NCBI GenBank assembly: GCA_964523405.1
Contig: CAZGAQ010000019.1
Coordinates: 25,165-89,164 of the forward strand
Direction of reading: 5' to 3'
Length of the DNA stretch: 64,000 bases
Origin: CAZGAQ01 sp964523405
Lineage (GTDB): Bacteria > Planctomycetota > Phycisphaerae > UBA1845 > Fen-1342
Position 1 is the stretch's first letter, and every line of letters starts with the position of its first letter. Under the pieces are notes generated by a model. It did not search any database and was not told the origin of the DNA. It worked only from the letters and a program-made list of their open reading frames with translations. This document shows, piece after piece, positions 42,004 through 50,077 of the stretch. Both the position numbers and the translations under genes were made by a program.

Positions 42004-43308
42004 ATGAACATGCGCCTGGGCTGGGGGATGAGTCTGGTCGTCGCGGGGCTGCTGCTGGCTGGGCCGGTTGTGGCCGAGGAAGTCGTCATCCGGAACGACG
42101 GGCTGAACGACTTCGGGCAGGGGTACGTGGTGGGGGATTTCGCGACGGGCGAGCACGCCGGGGTGCGTCTGACGACGCCGTATAACGGTAACATCGTCGC
42201 GATTCAGATCTTGTGGCTGTCGGCGACCGGCGGGGCCCAGCAGTCGATCGAGGACGGGATCCACATCTACGCCGACGGCGGCGCGTTTCCGACGCCGGGA
42301 ACGGAACTGGTGATGCTGGAGGGTCCGGTTCTTACCCCCGGCAGTCTTAACGAGTTTCGCACGATTGACGAGAACGGCACGCCGCTAAGTGTGCCGGTCA
42401 CGGCCGGGCAGAGCTTCTTTGTCACGCTGCAGTTCTACAATGCGACGGACATCGCGCACGGCTCGGCCAGCATCGTGCGCGACCTGGACGGCTGCCAGCC
42501 GCAGCGGAATGTGCTGAAGTCCGCGTTTCCCCTCAACGGCTGGTTCGATTTTTGCTCTTTCATCAGCGGCGATGTGGTGATCCGCGCCGTCGTGAACCGC
42601 GCCGGCGCGACCGGGGCGTGCTGCCTCACGGATGGGAGCTGCATGGATAATGTGGAGCAAAGTGCCTGCGCTACGTACGGTGCCGTGTGGGCGCAGGGCG
42701 TCACCTGCGCGCAGGTGACGTGCACGGGCCGCGGGGCGTGCTGCCGGGCTGGGGGCTGCCTGAAGCTGACGACCGAGGCCAACTGCCTCGCCATTGGCGG
42801 GGTGTACGCCGGGCACGGGACGAATTGTGCCGACAACGTGTGTGTCACCGGTGCCTGCTGCAGCGCGGATGGCTCGTGCGCGCAGAACTTCCCGTTCCAG
42901 TGCACGGCGGCGGGTGGCGTTTATCACGGCGCGGGCACGACGTGCACGCCGAACCCCTGCCCGCAACCGAGCGGCGCGTGCTGCTTCGGCACGACCTGCC
43001 TGCCCGACCAGCTCGCGGCGGACTGCGCAGGCGCGGGCGGCGTGTGGAAAGGGGCGGGGAGCGTGTGCACGCCGAACCCCTGCGGACCGACGCTGTGCCT
43101 GGGCGACGGGAACTGTGACGGCACGATCAACTGGCGTGATATCGACTACCTCGTCGCCGGACAGAACGACAACCAGTCCGCGTGGCAGGCGCTATTCGCG
43201 GGCACGCCGCCGTGTGCGTTCCTGAATCTGGATACGAACACGGACAGCCACGTCAACTGGCGCGATATCGATCCGTTCATCGCGCGCATGAACACGACGT
43301 GCCATTAG
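42004..43308 (+). CDS. secreted protein with four GACC cysteine repeats and INWRDID duplex
   Basis: A 434-residue exported protein. Signal peptide 1-24 (ending GPVVA). Residues 25-200 are a beta-sandwich-like domain (EVVIRNDGLNDFGQGYVVGDF and later TAGQSFFVTLQFYNATD). Four Cys-rich repeats of about 40 residues begin with GACC at 204, 244, 283 and 324. Each continues to two or three further Cys (pattern GACC...C...C....GGxYxGxGxxC....C) and is presumably disulfide-bonded. The tail (about 364-434) is the same INWRDID duplex module as in the protein at 40056-40934. The GACC repeat family is not recognised. The ATG has a GGAGGACGG ribosome site. Confidence 0.8.
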   Translation: MNMRLGWGMSLVVAGLLLAGPVVAEEVVIRNDGLNDFGQGYVVGDFATGEHAGVRLTTPYNGNIVAIQILWLSATGGAQQSIEDGIHIYADGGAFPTPGTELVMLEGPVLTPGSLNEFRTIDENGTPLSVPVTAGQSFFVTLQFYNATDIAHGSASIVRDLDGCQPQRNVLKSAFPLNGWFDFCSFISGDVVIRAVVNRAGATGACCLTDGSCMDNVEQSACATYGAVWAQGVTCAQVTCTGRGACCRAGGCLKLTTEANCLAIGGVYAGHGTNCADNVCVTGACCSADGSCAQNFPFQCTAAGGVYHGAGTTCTPNPCPQPSGACCFGTTCLPDQLAADCAGAGGVWKGAGSVCTPNPCGPTLCLGDGNCDGTINWRDIDYLVAGQNDNQSAWQALFAGTPPCAFLNLDTNTDSHVNWRDIDPFIARMNTTCH

Positions 43309-43338
43309 GCTGACGACGAAATCCCGCACGTGTGCTCT

Positions 43339-43384
43339 CGTGCCCTGCGTCGCGCCGGTGCACACCGGAACGACGCAGGGCACG
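43339..43384. terminator. bidirectional hairpin between convergent genes
   Basis: A perfect 14-bp stem, CGTGCCCTGCGTCG (43339-43352) against 43371-43384, with an inner 6-bp CCGGTG/CACCGG stem in the loop. It lies 30 bp past the GACC-repeat gene and 12 bp past the end of the convergent EamA gene, so it could serve both. Confidence 0.75.
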
Positions 43385-43396
43385 GTGCGTTCGGGT

Positions 43397-44350
43397 TCAG
43401 GCGAGCAGTGCGACCAGTCGCAGCCACCATTCCTGCAGTCTCGCGCTGAACGTCACTACGGCGACCCCCGTCGCCCCCAAGAGCAGGGCCGCGATCTTGC
43501 GCACGTCGAAGTGCTCCTTCAGCACGATCACTGCCAGGATGCTCGCGAAGAAGATGGAGGTCTGATTCAGCAGGGCGGCCAGGCCGACGAGCGTGTCCTT
43601 GTAGCCCGCGACCCAGAGCACCATCGAGAAGTACGCCCCCAGCACCGAACCCGGCAGCGCGACGCGCCACACCGGCGACGGCCGAAAGACCTCCCAATTG
43701 CGGCGCCAGTCGCGCCCGCGCAGGCCGAACACCGCCAGCAGCAGCGTCCCGGCCGTCATACGTACGGTCGTCGCCCAGAAAAGCGGAAACTGCTGCAGCA
43801 CCGGCTTCACCCACACGATGGCAAAGGCCATCAGGCTAATCGCGAACATGGCCATGAGCATGCCGCCGATGATCTGGAGCCGCGTGCGGTTGGGCGGCAG
43901 CTTGTGCTGCGTGGCGGCGAAGACCCCGGAGATCACCAGGCCGGCCCCGATGTACTGCACCCAGCTCAATTGCTCGCCCAGGAGCAGCCACGCGAACAGG
44001 ATGGCCATGGGGCTGTACACGCAGTCCGCCACCGCGACCAACCCGACGCCGATCAAGTTCAGCGCCCGAAAGAACAGCGTGTCTGCAATCGCAATCCCCA
44101 AGATCCCGCTGATGGCGAGCTTCCCCCAGTCGGTCCACGGTTGCTGGAACGCCGCGACGGTGCCACCGTCGCCCCCCAGCGTCAGACCCGCTAGTGTGAG
44201 CCCCAAGAGCGCCAGCCCGATCGTGTTCTTGTACAGGTTGAGCGCCAGCGGCCGGACCGTGTCGCCGCTGAGCTTGAACAGCACGAGGGCGAACGCCCAG
44301 ATGATGGCGGTCAACAGGGCGTAACACTGGCCGAGTTGGTTGTGGGACAT
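43397..44350 (-). CDS. EamA/DMT superfamily transporter
   Basis: A 317-residue integral membrane protein with ten hydrophobic helices in two EamA repeats (drug/metabolite transporter superfamily). Conserved features are TAIIWAFALVLFKLSGD at the N-terminus, the repeat-ending YSPMAILFAWLLLGEQLSWVQYIGAGLVISGV, and the second repeat's LLNQTSIFFASILAVIVLKEHFDVRKIAALLLGATGVAVVTF. Substrate cannot be assigned; family members export amino acids, nucleosides or metabolites. Divergent from the PDZ-repeat gene. Confidence 0.9.
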   Translation of the reverse strand: MSHNQLGQCYALLTAIIWAFALVLFKLSGDTVRPLALNLYKNTIGLALLGLTLAGLTLGGDGGTVAAFQQPWTDWGKLAISGILGIAIADTLFFRALNLIGVGLVAVADCVYSPMAILFAWLLLGEQLSWVQYIGAGLVISGVFAATQHKLPPNRTRLQIIGGMLMAMFAISLMAFAIVWVKPVLQQFPLFWATTVRMTAGTLLLAVFGLRGRDWRRNWEVFRPSPVWRVALPGSVLGAYFSMVLWVAGYKDTLVGLAALLNQTSIFFASILAVIVLKEHFDVRKIAALLLGATGVAVVTFSARLQEWWLRLVALLA

Positions 44351-44454
44351 AAACCTCTCTTGCTACCAAGGCCGCGAATCATACGCGGGGGCGGTAGCTG
44401 GGAAAACCGGCCCAGTTCGGTTATCACTGCCGCGAGCCGTGCCAGGAGACGTGC

Positions 44455-46791
44455 ATGTCCGCTGCTGTGCTCGCCGTGTGTCTGTTGCTGCCCGCCGCGC
44501 CGGAGATGCCCCCCCTGGAGCGGCCGCCGCTGCTCGGCGTGAGCGTGGAGCCCTGCCCCGGCCCCATCGCCGTGGGGGAACGTACCTTCCCGCTCGGTCT
44601 GCGGATCAGTGCGGTCACACCGGGCAGTAGTGCGGACGTGGCGGGTGTGCGTGGCGACGACATCCTCGTGGCCCTGGATGACCTCGACTTCGGGCTGCCA
44701 AGCGACGAACTCCTCGTACGCTTCCAGCAAATCGTCCCCGCTCACCGCGACGGCGACACGCTGCAACTGACCATTGTCCGGCCGTCGATCGAGCGCACCG
44801 CCCGCCTGGGGGACGAGCCGCTGGCCGATCCCAACGCGTGGCGCGAGCCGAACCAGATTCTGGCCACGCGGCCGGTCGGCACCACGCTCCGCCTGACCGC
44901 CGTGCGCCGCGGAGAAGTGCGGGCCATAACGGTAGTGCTGCAACCGCGCCGCGAGCCGCTGCCAAGCCACCGTATGCCGACCAATGAGGAGATTGCGCCG
45001 ACGCCCGTGCCCCATTTGCCGGAAGAGCAGCTCGCCGAGGCGCTCCTCGATCACTACGGGGCGCGCGAGGACTACACCAGGCTGCGGGCCCGGCTCGCGG
45101 GGCTGGTGCAGGCAGGCGATCCCTACCGGCTGTCGCGCGTGGCCTATGCGCTGCGCGAGCCCATGGCCATGCCAGCGCTGGCGCGCGACATGGCCGCGCT
45201 CCCCGACGATCTGCCCGGTGCCCTGGTGCACGCCGCGCGCTGGCTTGATCGTCCGGTGGACCTGCAGCGCCCGCCGCAACTGCGGACCGGGCTGACCGTG
45301 GCGGAGCACGCCGGGCAGATCGCGCACCTGCTGGCCGATGCGGGCAAGCGGTACGATCAGGCCTTTGCCGGGCTGCAGCCCCACGAGCTGGAGTTCCTGA
45401 TTGATGCGCTGCCTGACGTGGCCGCGTCGTTCCGCGAGGTTGTCATGGTTCTGGTTGACCAGGACGCCAGACGGCTGGCGCGCGTGCGGCGCTGGGCCGA
45501 GCTGGCTCATCGTGTCGATACCGGCGCGCTGGCGCAGGCCGCGATCGTGCTCAGCGCCCTGACCGACGCCGACTACCTGGACGGGTTGCGGCGCGACCTC
45601 GCGGACGCTCCCGAAGGCATCATCCTGACCTATCCCACGCTCGACGGGCCGATCGTCCTGGCTGGTCGGGGGACCAGCGTGCACACGCAGCCCGCCGCCG
45701 TGCTGATCGACCTGGGGGGCGACGACTGGTACACGCAGGAGACGCAGCGGCCGCTGTCGGTTGTGATCGACCTGGACGGCAACGACACGTACCAGGCTAC
45801 CTGCGACGGGGCGCAGGGCGCGGGCCTGTTCGGCATCGCGCTGCAGTACGATCGCGCGGGGGACGACACGTACATCGGGCAGCATTGGGCCCAGGCCGCG
45901 GCCGTCCTCGGCGTGGGCGTATTGTGGGATCAGGCGGGGAACGATACGTATCGCGCCAACGACTACGCGCAGGCGGCCGCGCTGTGCGGCCTTGCCCTGT
46001 TGTGCGACGACGCGGGAGATGATCGCTACGAGGCGCCGCGCTATGCCCAGGCACTCGGCATGCCTGGCGGCTTCGCGGCTTTGATCGATCACGCGGGCAA
46101 TGACAGCTATTACTGCGGTGGCCGCGACACGACGAATTACGGCACGCAGGGTGTGTACGACGCCTTTTGCCAGGGCTGCGGGATCGGTTTTCGCAATCTG
46201 GCGTCGGGGGGGCTGGCCGTGCTGCGCGATGACGGTGGCGACGACCTGTACTACGGCGCCAACTTTGCGCAGGGCGGCGGTTACTACTATGGCTGGGGGG
46301 TGCAGAGCGAGCGTGCGGGGAATGACCGCTATCGGGGCGCGCGGTACGCGCAGGCCTGGGCGGCCCATCAGGCGCTCGGCTACCTGGAGGATGAGGCCGG
46401 CAACGACTTTTACCAATGCTGGCAGGCCGTCGGCCAGTCGTGCGCGTGGGATGAGGCGGTCACGGTCCTGATCGATCGTGCGGGGGACGACGTGTATACC
46501 GGGCCGCTCGGCTTCTCGCGCTGCGCCGCTCACAACAACGGCTGGGCGCTGTTGCTTGATTATGCCGGACGCGATCGTTACGAGGGCGTGCGCGGAGCGC
46601 CGCGTGCCGACGGCAACGACCAGGTGACGAGCTTCGCCGGGCAACTCGACTTCGGCGGCGCCGCGGACGAATACGCCGGCGAGGGGCTCAACAACGCGCT
46701 GCGCCACGGCAATCGCCACGGTTTCCTGGGTGATCTGCCCGGCGATCTGGAGGCGGCGCTGCGTGCGTGGCGCGGGTTGGTGCGGGAATAG
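44455..46791 (+). CDS. PDZ protein with about 12 GxDxY repeats, exported
   Basis: A 778-residue protein. The hydrophobic N-terminus (SAAVLAVCLLLPAAP) suggests export. Residues about 40-115 are a PDZ domain (ISAVTPGSSADVAGVRGDDILVALDD, LQLTIVR). Residues 185-400 are helical, with LVQAGDPYRLSRVAYALREPMA resembling HEAT-like helices. From about 413 to 745 runs a repeat of 26-30 residues, about 12 copies, each built on L-x-D-x-A-G-x-D-x-Y (LIDLGGDDWY, VIDLDGNDTY, YDRAGDDTY, WDQAGNDTY, CDDAGDDRY, IDHAGNDSY, RDDGGDDLY, ERAGNDRY, EDEAGNDFY, IDRAGDDVY, LDYAGRDRY, DFGGAADEY), often followed by an AQAAA-like helix or turn. A beta-solenoid with bound calcium is plausible. The family is not recognised. 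The start has an AGGAG site. Confidence 0.83.
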   Translation: MSAAVLAVCLLLPAAPEMPPLERPPLLGVSVEPCPGPIAVGERTFPLGLRISAVTPGSSADVAGVRGDDILVALDDLDFGLPSDELLVRFQQIVPAHRDGDTLQLTIVRPSIERTARLGDEPLADPNAWREPNQILATRPVGTTLRLTAVRRGEVRAITVVLQPRREPLPSHRMPTNEEIAPTPVPHLPEEQLAEALLDHYGAREDYTRLRARLAGLVQAGDPYRLSRVAYALREPMAMPALARDMAALPDDLPGALVHAARWLDRPVDLQRPPQLRTGLTVAEHAGQIAHLLADAGKRYDQAFAGLQPHELEFLIDALPDVAASFREVVMVLVDQDARRLARVRRWAELAHRVDTGALAQAAIVLSALTDADYLDGLRRDLADAPEGIILTYPTLDGPIVLAGRGTSVHTQPAAVLIDLGGDDWYTQETQRPLSVVIDLDGNDTYQATCDGAQGAGLFGIALQYDRAGDDTYIGQHWAQAAAVLGVGVLWDQAGNDTYRANDYAQAAALCGLALLCDDAGDDRYEAPRYAQALGMPGGFAALIDHAGNDSYYCGGRDTTNYGTQGVYDAFCQGCGIGFRNLASGGLAVLRDDGGDDLYYGANFAQGGGYYYGWGVQSERAGNDRYRGARYAQAWAAHQALGYLEDEAGNDFYQCWQAVGQSCAWDEAVTVLIDRAGDDVYTGPLGFSRCAAHNNGWALLLDYAGRDRYEGVRGAPRADGNDQVTSFAGQLDFGGAADEYAGEGLNNALRHGNRHGFLGDLPGDLEAALRAWRGLVRE

Positions 46792-46829
46792 GCGTGTTGC
46801 GCGGTGCGAATTCGCGCCGGGCGCTCCCG

Positions 46830-46857
46830 TTGCCCCCGAATGCCCGGCGCGTATAAT
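46830..46857 (+). promoter_or_regulatory. promoter of the sdhCAB operon
   Basis: TTGCCC (46830-46835) and a perfect TATAAT (46852-46857) with 16-bp spacing, about 50 bp before sdhC. Confidence 0.65.
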
Positions 46858-46909
46858 CGCCGGACCGAGCCATGAACCAGCGGTGCGGCATTTCGCGGGG
46901 AGTGAGAGG

Positions 46910-47653
46910 ATGAACGTGAATCCGTCTGCGCCCAGTTTTCTCGACCGCAATCATTTCGCGCTGCGGCGACTCCATTCGCTCACCGGCATCGTGCCCGTGG
47001 GTGCGTTCCTGATCAATCACCTCCTGACCAACTCCACGGCTTTCCTCGGCACAAAGAACTTCAACGAGCACGTGGAGTGGATTCACGGCCTGCCGTGGCT
47101 CGTGTTCATCGAGGTGCTGTTCATCTTTCTGCCGCTCGCGTTTCACGGCGGCTACGGCGTGCTGATCGCTTTGCAGGGTAAGTCGAACGCCAGCCAGTAT
47201 CCGTACCTCGACAACTGGCGCTACACGCTGCAGCGCGTGTCCGCGTGGATCATGATCCCGTTCATTCTGGTGCACCTGGCACACTACCGCTTCGCGCACT
47301 GGTTCGGCGGCATCAACTACTTCGCTGCTGAGCAGCACGGCGGGTTTTTCGCCTTTACGCAGGCCGGCTTCCTGCACATGTGGCTGCCGACGTGGCTGTG
47401 GGTCGTGCTCTATGTCATCGGGCTGACCGCGACGGTCTTCCACTTCTGCAACGGCATCGGCACCTTCTGCATCACGTGGGGCCTTACCGTCGGCGATGCA
47501 TCGCGCAAGCGCGTTTCGGCTGGAGCCCTCGCGTTCGGCGTCGTGTTGATGATCTGGGGCCTGACGTCGCTGTACGCCCTCACGCAGGTGACGCCGTCGG
47601 CGTCACCGGCGCACGAGTCCGCCGCCAAACCGGTCGCGACCGCCCGGCCCTAG
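46910..47653 (+). CDS. sdhC: succinate dehydrogenase cytochrome b subunit
   Basis: Membrane anchor of respiratory complex II, carrying heme b and the quinone site. The 247-residue protein has five helices and belongs to the B. subtilis/Wolinella type in which one chain does the job of SdhC and SdhD. Heme-ligand histidines are likely in RRLHSLTGIVPVGAFLINHLL, in LAFHGGYGVL, in LVHLAHYRFAHW and in VFHFCNGIGTFCITWG. The ATG at 46910 follows a GGGGAGTGAGAGG ribosome site; the upstream open frame has no conserved sequence. It is the first gene of sdhCAB. Confidence 0.92.
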   Translation: MNVNPSAPSFLDRNHFALRRLHSLTGIVPVGAFLINHLLTNSTAFLGTKNFNEHVEWIHGLPWLVFIEVLFIFLPLAFHGGYGVLIALQGKSNASQYPYLDNWRYTLQRVSAWIMIPFILVHLAHYRFAHWFGGINYFAAEQHGGFFAFTQAGFLHMWLPTWLWVVLYVIGLTATVFHFCNGIGTFCITWGLTVGDASRKRVSAGALAFGVVLMIWGLTSLYALTQVTPSASPAHESAAKPVATARP

Positions 47654-47662
47654 ACGTTGACG

Positions 47663-47681
47663 CAGCGCGAAGGATGCGAAG
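47663..47681 (-). repeat. diverged copy of the sdh-region 20-bp motif
   Basis: CAGCGCGAAGGATGCGAAG; its reverse complement, CTTCGCATCCTTCGCGCTG, matches the consensus CTTCGCGTCCTTCGCGGTGA at 17 of 19 positions. Confidence 0.45.
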
Positions 47682-47820
47682 CTAGAGGGATCAGGGCATT
47701 GAAAGCCGTGACTGAGGGCGCACGGGATCGACGGACTAAGGGAGCAAAGACCCGGGGGACCAGAAGGCGTGGAGTATTGCAGTCTGGCGGAGAGCGGATG
47801 GCTGACGGCGGATAGCTTTC

Positions 47821-47840
47821 CTTCTCGTCCTTCGTGGTGA
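47821..47840 (+). repeat. sdh-region 20-bp motif, copy
   Basis: CTTCTCGTCCTTCGTGGTGA, two changes from the consensus CTTCGCGTCCTTCGCGGTGA. Confidence 0.5.
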
Positions 47841-47914
47841 ATACGGAACGTGCGGACGAAGATGAGCCAAGGTCGACGCCGAGAACCGAATGACCCGGTA
47901 ACCGATACGGTCTT

Positions 47915-47966
47915 CTTCGCGTCCTTCGCGGTGAAAAAGACGTGTCCTACGTGGTGAAAAAGACAT
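47915..47966 (+). repeat. sdh-region motif plus 23-bp tandem repeat reaching the sdhA start
   Basis: CTTCGCGTCCTTCGCGGTGA (47915-47934) is followed by a direct repeat: 47921-47943 and 47944-47966 agree at 20 of 23 positions and both contain GGTGAAAAAGAC. The second copy ends in the A-T of the sdhA start codon, so the duplicated unit supplies the translation start region. Confidence 0.6.
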
Positions 47967-49848
47967 GGCCAAGCCAAGAGTCATCGTAGTTGGCGGCGGA
48001 TTGGGCGGCTTGTGGGCGACCTTGCGGCTGGCGGAGGCCGGCCTACCGGTCGACCTGTTCTCGCTGTTCCCGGTGAAGCGCTCGCACTCGTGCTGCGCGC
48101 AGGGTGGCATCAACGCCGTGCTCGACGTGAAGGGCCAGCACGACTCGATCTGGCAGCACATCGTCGACACGATCAAGGGCGGCGACTACCTGGCCGACCA
48201 GCCGCCGATCAAGACGCTGTGCGAAGAAGCCCCCGGCGTCATCCGCACGTTCGACCGCATGGGCGTGACCTTCAGTCGGACGCCCGAAGGCAGCATGGAC
48301 CAGCGGCTGTTCGGCGGCGTGAAGAACCGGCGTACGTGCTTTGCCGGCGCGACGACGGGCCAGCAGCTCCTGTACGCGGTCGATGAGCAGGTCCGTGCGC
48401 ACGAGTCGAAGGGCGCCGTGCAGAAATACGAGAACTGGGAGTTCCTCTCGGTCATTCTCGACGACGAGCACGTCTGCCGCGGCATCGTGGCGATGGATCT
48501 CAACAGCCTCAAGGTGCAGGCGTTCAAGGCCGACGCCGTCATTCTGGCGACCGGCGGACTGGGACTGATTTTCTGCCGCTCGACGATGTCGACGAACTCG
48601 ACCGGGTCGGCTGCAGCGCGCGTGTATCAACAGGGCGCCAAGTTCGCCAACGGTGAATTCGTCCAGGTTCACCCGACGGCGATGAAGGGCCACGACAAGC
48701 TGCGGCTGATGAGCGAGGCGTGTCGCGGAGAGGGCGGGCGCATCTGGGTGCCCAAGCAGGTTGGCGACGCGCGCCGCCCGCAGGACATTCCCGAGGCCGA
48801 GCGCTTCTACTTCCTCGAGGAGTGGTACCCGACGTACGGCAACACGGTCCCGCGCGACGTCGCCAGTCGGGCGATCTACCGTGTGGCCCGCCATATGAAC
48901 ATGGGCGTGAATGGCCAGGATGTGGTCTATCTCGATCTCTCGCACAAGCCGCGCGAGTTTCTCGAAACGCGGCTGGGCGGCATCCTCGAGATGTACCAGC
49001 AGTTCTCCGGCGAGGACCCGTACACCGGCCCGATGGAGGTTTTCCCCGCGGTGCACTACAGCATGGGAGGGCTGTACGTCTCGTACCAGAAGGACGAGAA
49101 GACCGGCGCGATGACGCTGGTGCATCCGAAGAACCACGCGACGAACCTGCCCGGCCTGTATGCCTGCGGCGAGTGCGACCACCAGTACCACGGCGCCAAT
49201 CGCCTCGGCGCGAATTCGCTGCTGTCCGCCTCATTCAGCGGCAGGATCGCCGGCGATGCGGCGGCCGCGTACGTGAAAGGCCTCAAGAAGGGCCGCACGG
49301 ACGTGGCGGATGCGACGGTGGAAGCGGAGCGCAAGCGGCAGGTTGAGATCAACCAGACGCTCACCAGTCGCACGCAGGGTGAGAACCCGTTCACGCTGCA
49401 CATCGAGCTCGGCGCGCTGATGCAGGAGCACGTGTTCGTCGAACGCGACAACAAGGGGCTGGATAAGGCTCTGGCCGGTTTGGCCAAGCTCAAGGAGCGA
49501 TCGCACAACATCGCCCTCGACGACAAGAGCGGCTGGGCGAACCAGTGCCTCTCGTGGGCCCGGCAGGTGCAGGACATGATCGTGCTGGCCGAGGTGATCG
49601 CGAAGGGCGCCCGGCTGCGCGATGAGTGCCGCGGCTCGCACTACAAAGCCGAATTCGAGATCAAGGTGCCCGAAGGCAAGTTCGCCGGCGACCCGGAGTA
49701 CGAGGATTACAAGAAGCGCTGGAAGGAAAGCAACGATCGTTGGATGAAGCACACGATCGCGACGCACACGCCCGCGGGTCCGGAGATCTCGTACGCTCCG
49801 ATCGAGGCGAACATCATGGCCCCGGAGACGCCGCGGGACTATCGGTAG
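47965..49848 (+). CDS. sdhA: succinate dehydrogenase flavoprotein subunit
   Basis: Catalytic FAD subunit of complex II oxidising succinate to fumarate. The 627-residue protein has the FAD-binding VIVVGGGLGGLWATLRLAEAG at residues 6-26, the covalent-FAD histidine region VKRSHSCCAQGGINAV, catalytic-domain phrases FSRTPEGSMDQRLFGG, FAGATTGQQLLYAVDEQV and EFVQVHPTAMKG, and the substrate-site region GLYACGECDHQYHGANRLGANSLLSASFSGR. Sequence and size follow the B. subtilis-like branch, in keeping with the single-chain cytochrome. It is 311 bp downstream of sdhC and 229 bp upstream of sdhB. Confidence 0.96.
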   Translation: MAKPRVIVVGGGLGGLWATLRLAEAGLPVDLFSLFPVKRSHSCCAQGGINAVLDVKGQHDSIWQHIVDTIKGGDYLADQPPIKTLCEEAPGVIRTFDRMGVTFSRTPEGSMDQRLFGGVKNRRTCFAGATTGQQLLYAVDEQVRAHESKGAVQKYENWEFLSVILDDEHVCRGIVAMDLNSLKVQAFKADAVILATGGLGLIFCRSTMSTNSTGSAAARVYQQGAKFANGEFVQVHPTAMKGHDKLRLMSEACRGEGGRIWVPKQVGDARRPQDIPEAERFYFLEEWYPTYGNTVPRDVASRAIYRVARHMNMGVNGQDVVYLDLSHKPREFLETRLGGILEMYQQFSGEDPYTGPMEVFPAVHYSMGGLYVSYQKDEKTGAMTLVHPKNHATNLPGLYACGECDHQYHGANRLGANSLLSASFSGRIAGDAAAAYVKGLKKGRTDVADATVEAERKRQVEINQTLTSRTQGENPFTLHIELGALMQEHVFVERDNKGLDKALAGLAKLKERSHNIALDDKSGWANQCLSWARQVQDMIVLAEVIAKGARLRDECRGSHYKAEFEIKVPEGKFAGDPEYEDYKKRWKESNDRWMKHTIATHTPAGPEISYAPIEANIMAPETPRDYR

Positions 49849-49856
49849 GCGCTCAT

Positions 49857-49886
49857 TCACCGCGAAGGACGCCGAGGACGCGAAGG
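49857..49886 (-). repeat. inverted copy of the sdh-region motif
   Basis: TCACCGCGAAGGACGC followed by CGAGGACGCGAAGG, the reverse complement of the 20-bp motif with a partly duplicated middle. It starts 8 bp after the sdhA stop. Confidence 0.5.
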
Positions 49887-49904
49887 GAAGAGGTTCGGAG
49901 AGCC

Positions 49905-49930
49905 GTAGCGTCAGGCCTCCGTGCCTGACG
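49905..49930. repeat. REP-like hairpin GTAG-CGTCAGGC type
   Basis: CGTCAGGC (49909-49916), loop CTCCGT, GCCTGACG (49923-49930): a perfect 8-bp stem, preceded by GTAG. The same unit in opposite orientation is at 50895-50920. Located between sdhA and sdhB. Confidence 0.6.
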
Positions 49931-50027
49931 AAGCACGGCAGCACGAAGTGGAAGACAGCGGATATTGGAGAACGTAAGTCGGCGATGTACGCGAAGAGCC
50001 CGTCTGAACAGCCGTATTGGGTGTCTT

Positions 50028-50047
50028 CTTCGCGTCCTTCGCGGTGA
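50028..50047 (+). repeat. sdh-region 20-bp motif, exact copy
   Basis: CTTCGCGTCCTTCGCGGTGA, identical to 47915-47934, 30 bp before the sdhB start. Confidence 0.6.
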
Positions 50048-50077
50048 GAACAGGCCGCACGAATACGTGGTGAGAAT

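Larger units (their letters stand above)
47654..47964. other. 311-bp spacer between sdhC and sdhA with repeated motif
   Basis: No gene recognised. It contains copies of the motif CTTCGCGTCCTTCGCGGTGA (47821-47840 variant, 47915-47934) and, at its end, a tandem 23-bp repeat. A diverged reverse copy lies at 47663-47681. Confidence 0.55.

Noticed and set aside
44311..46950. 879-codon minus-strand frame opposite the GxDxY-repeat gene
   Set aside because: Its apparent repeats are the reverse image of the Asp/Gly/Tyr repeats; the plus-strand frame has a signal peptide, PDZ domain and ribosome site.
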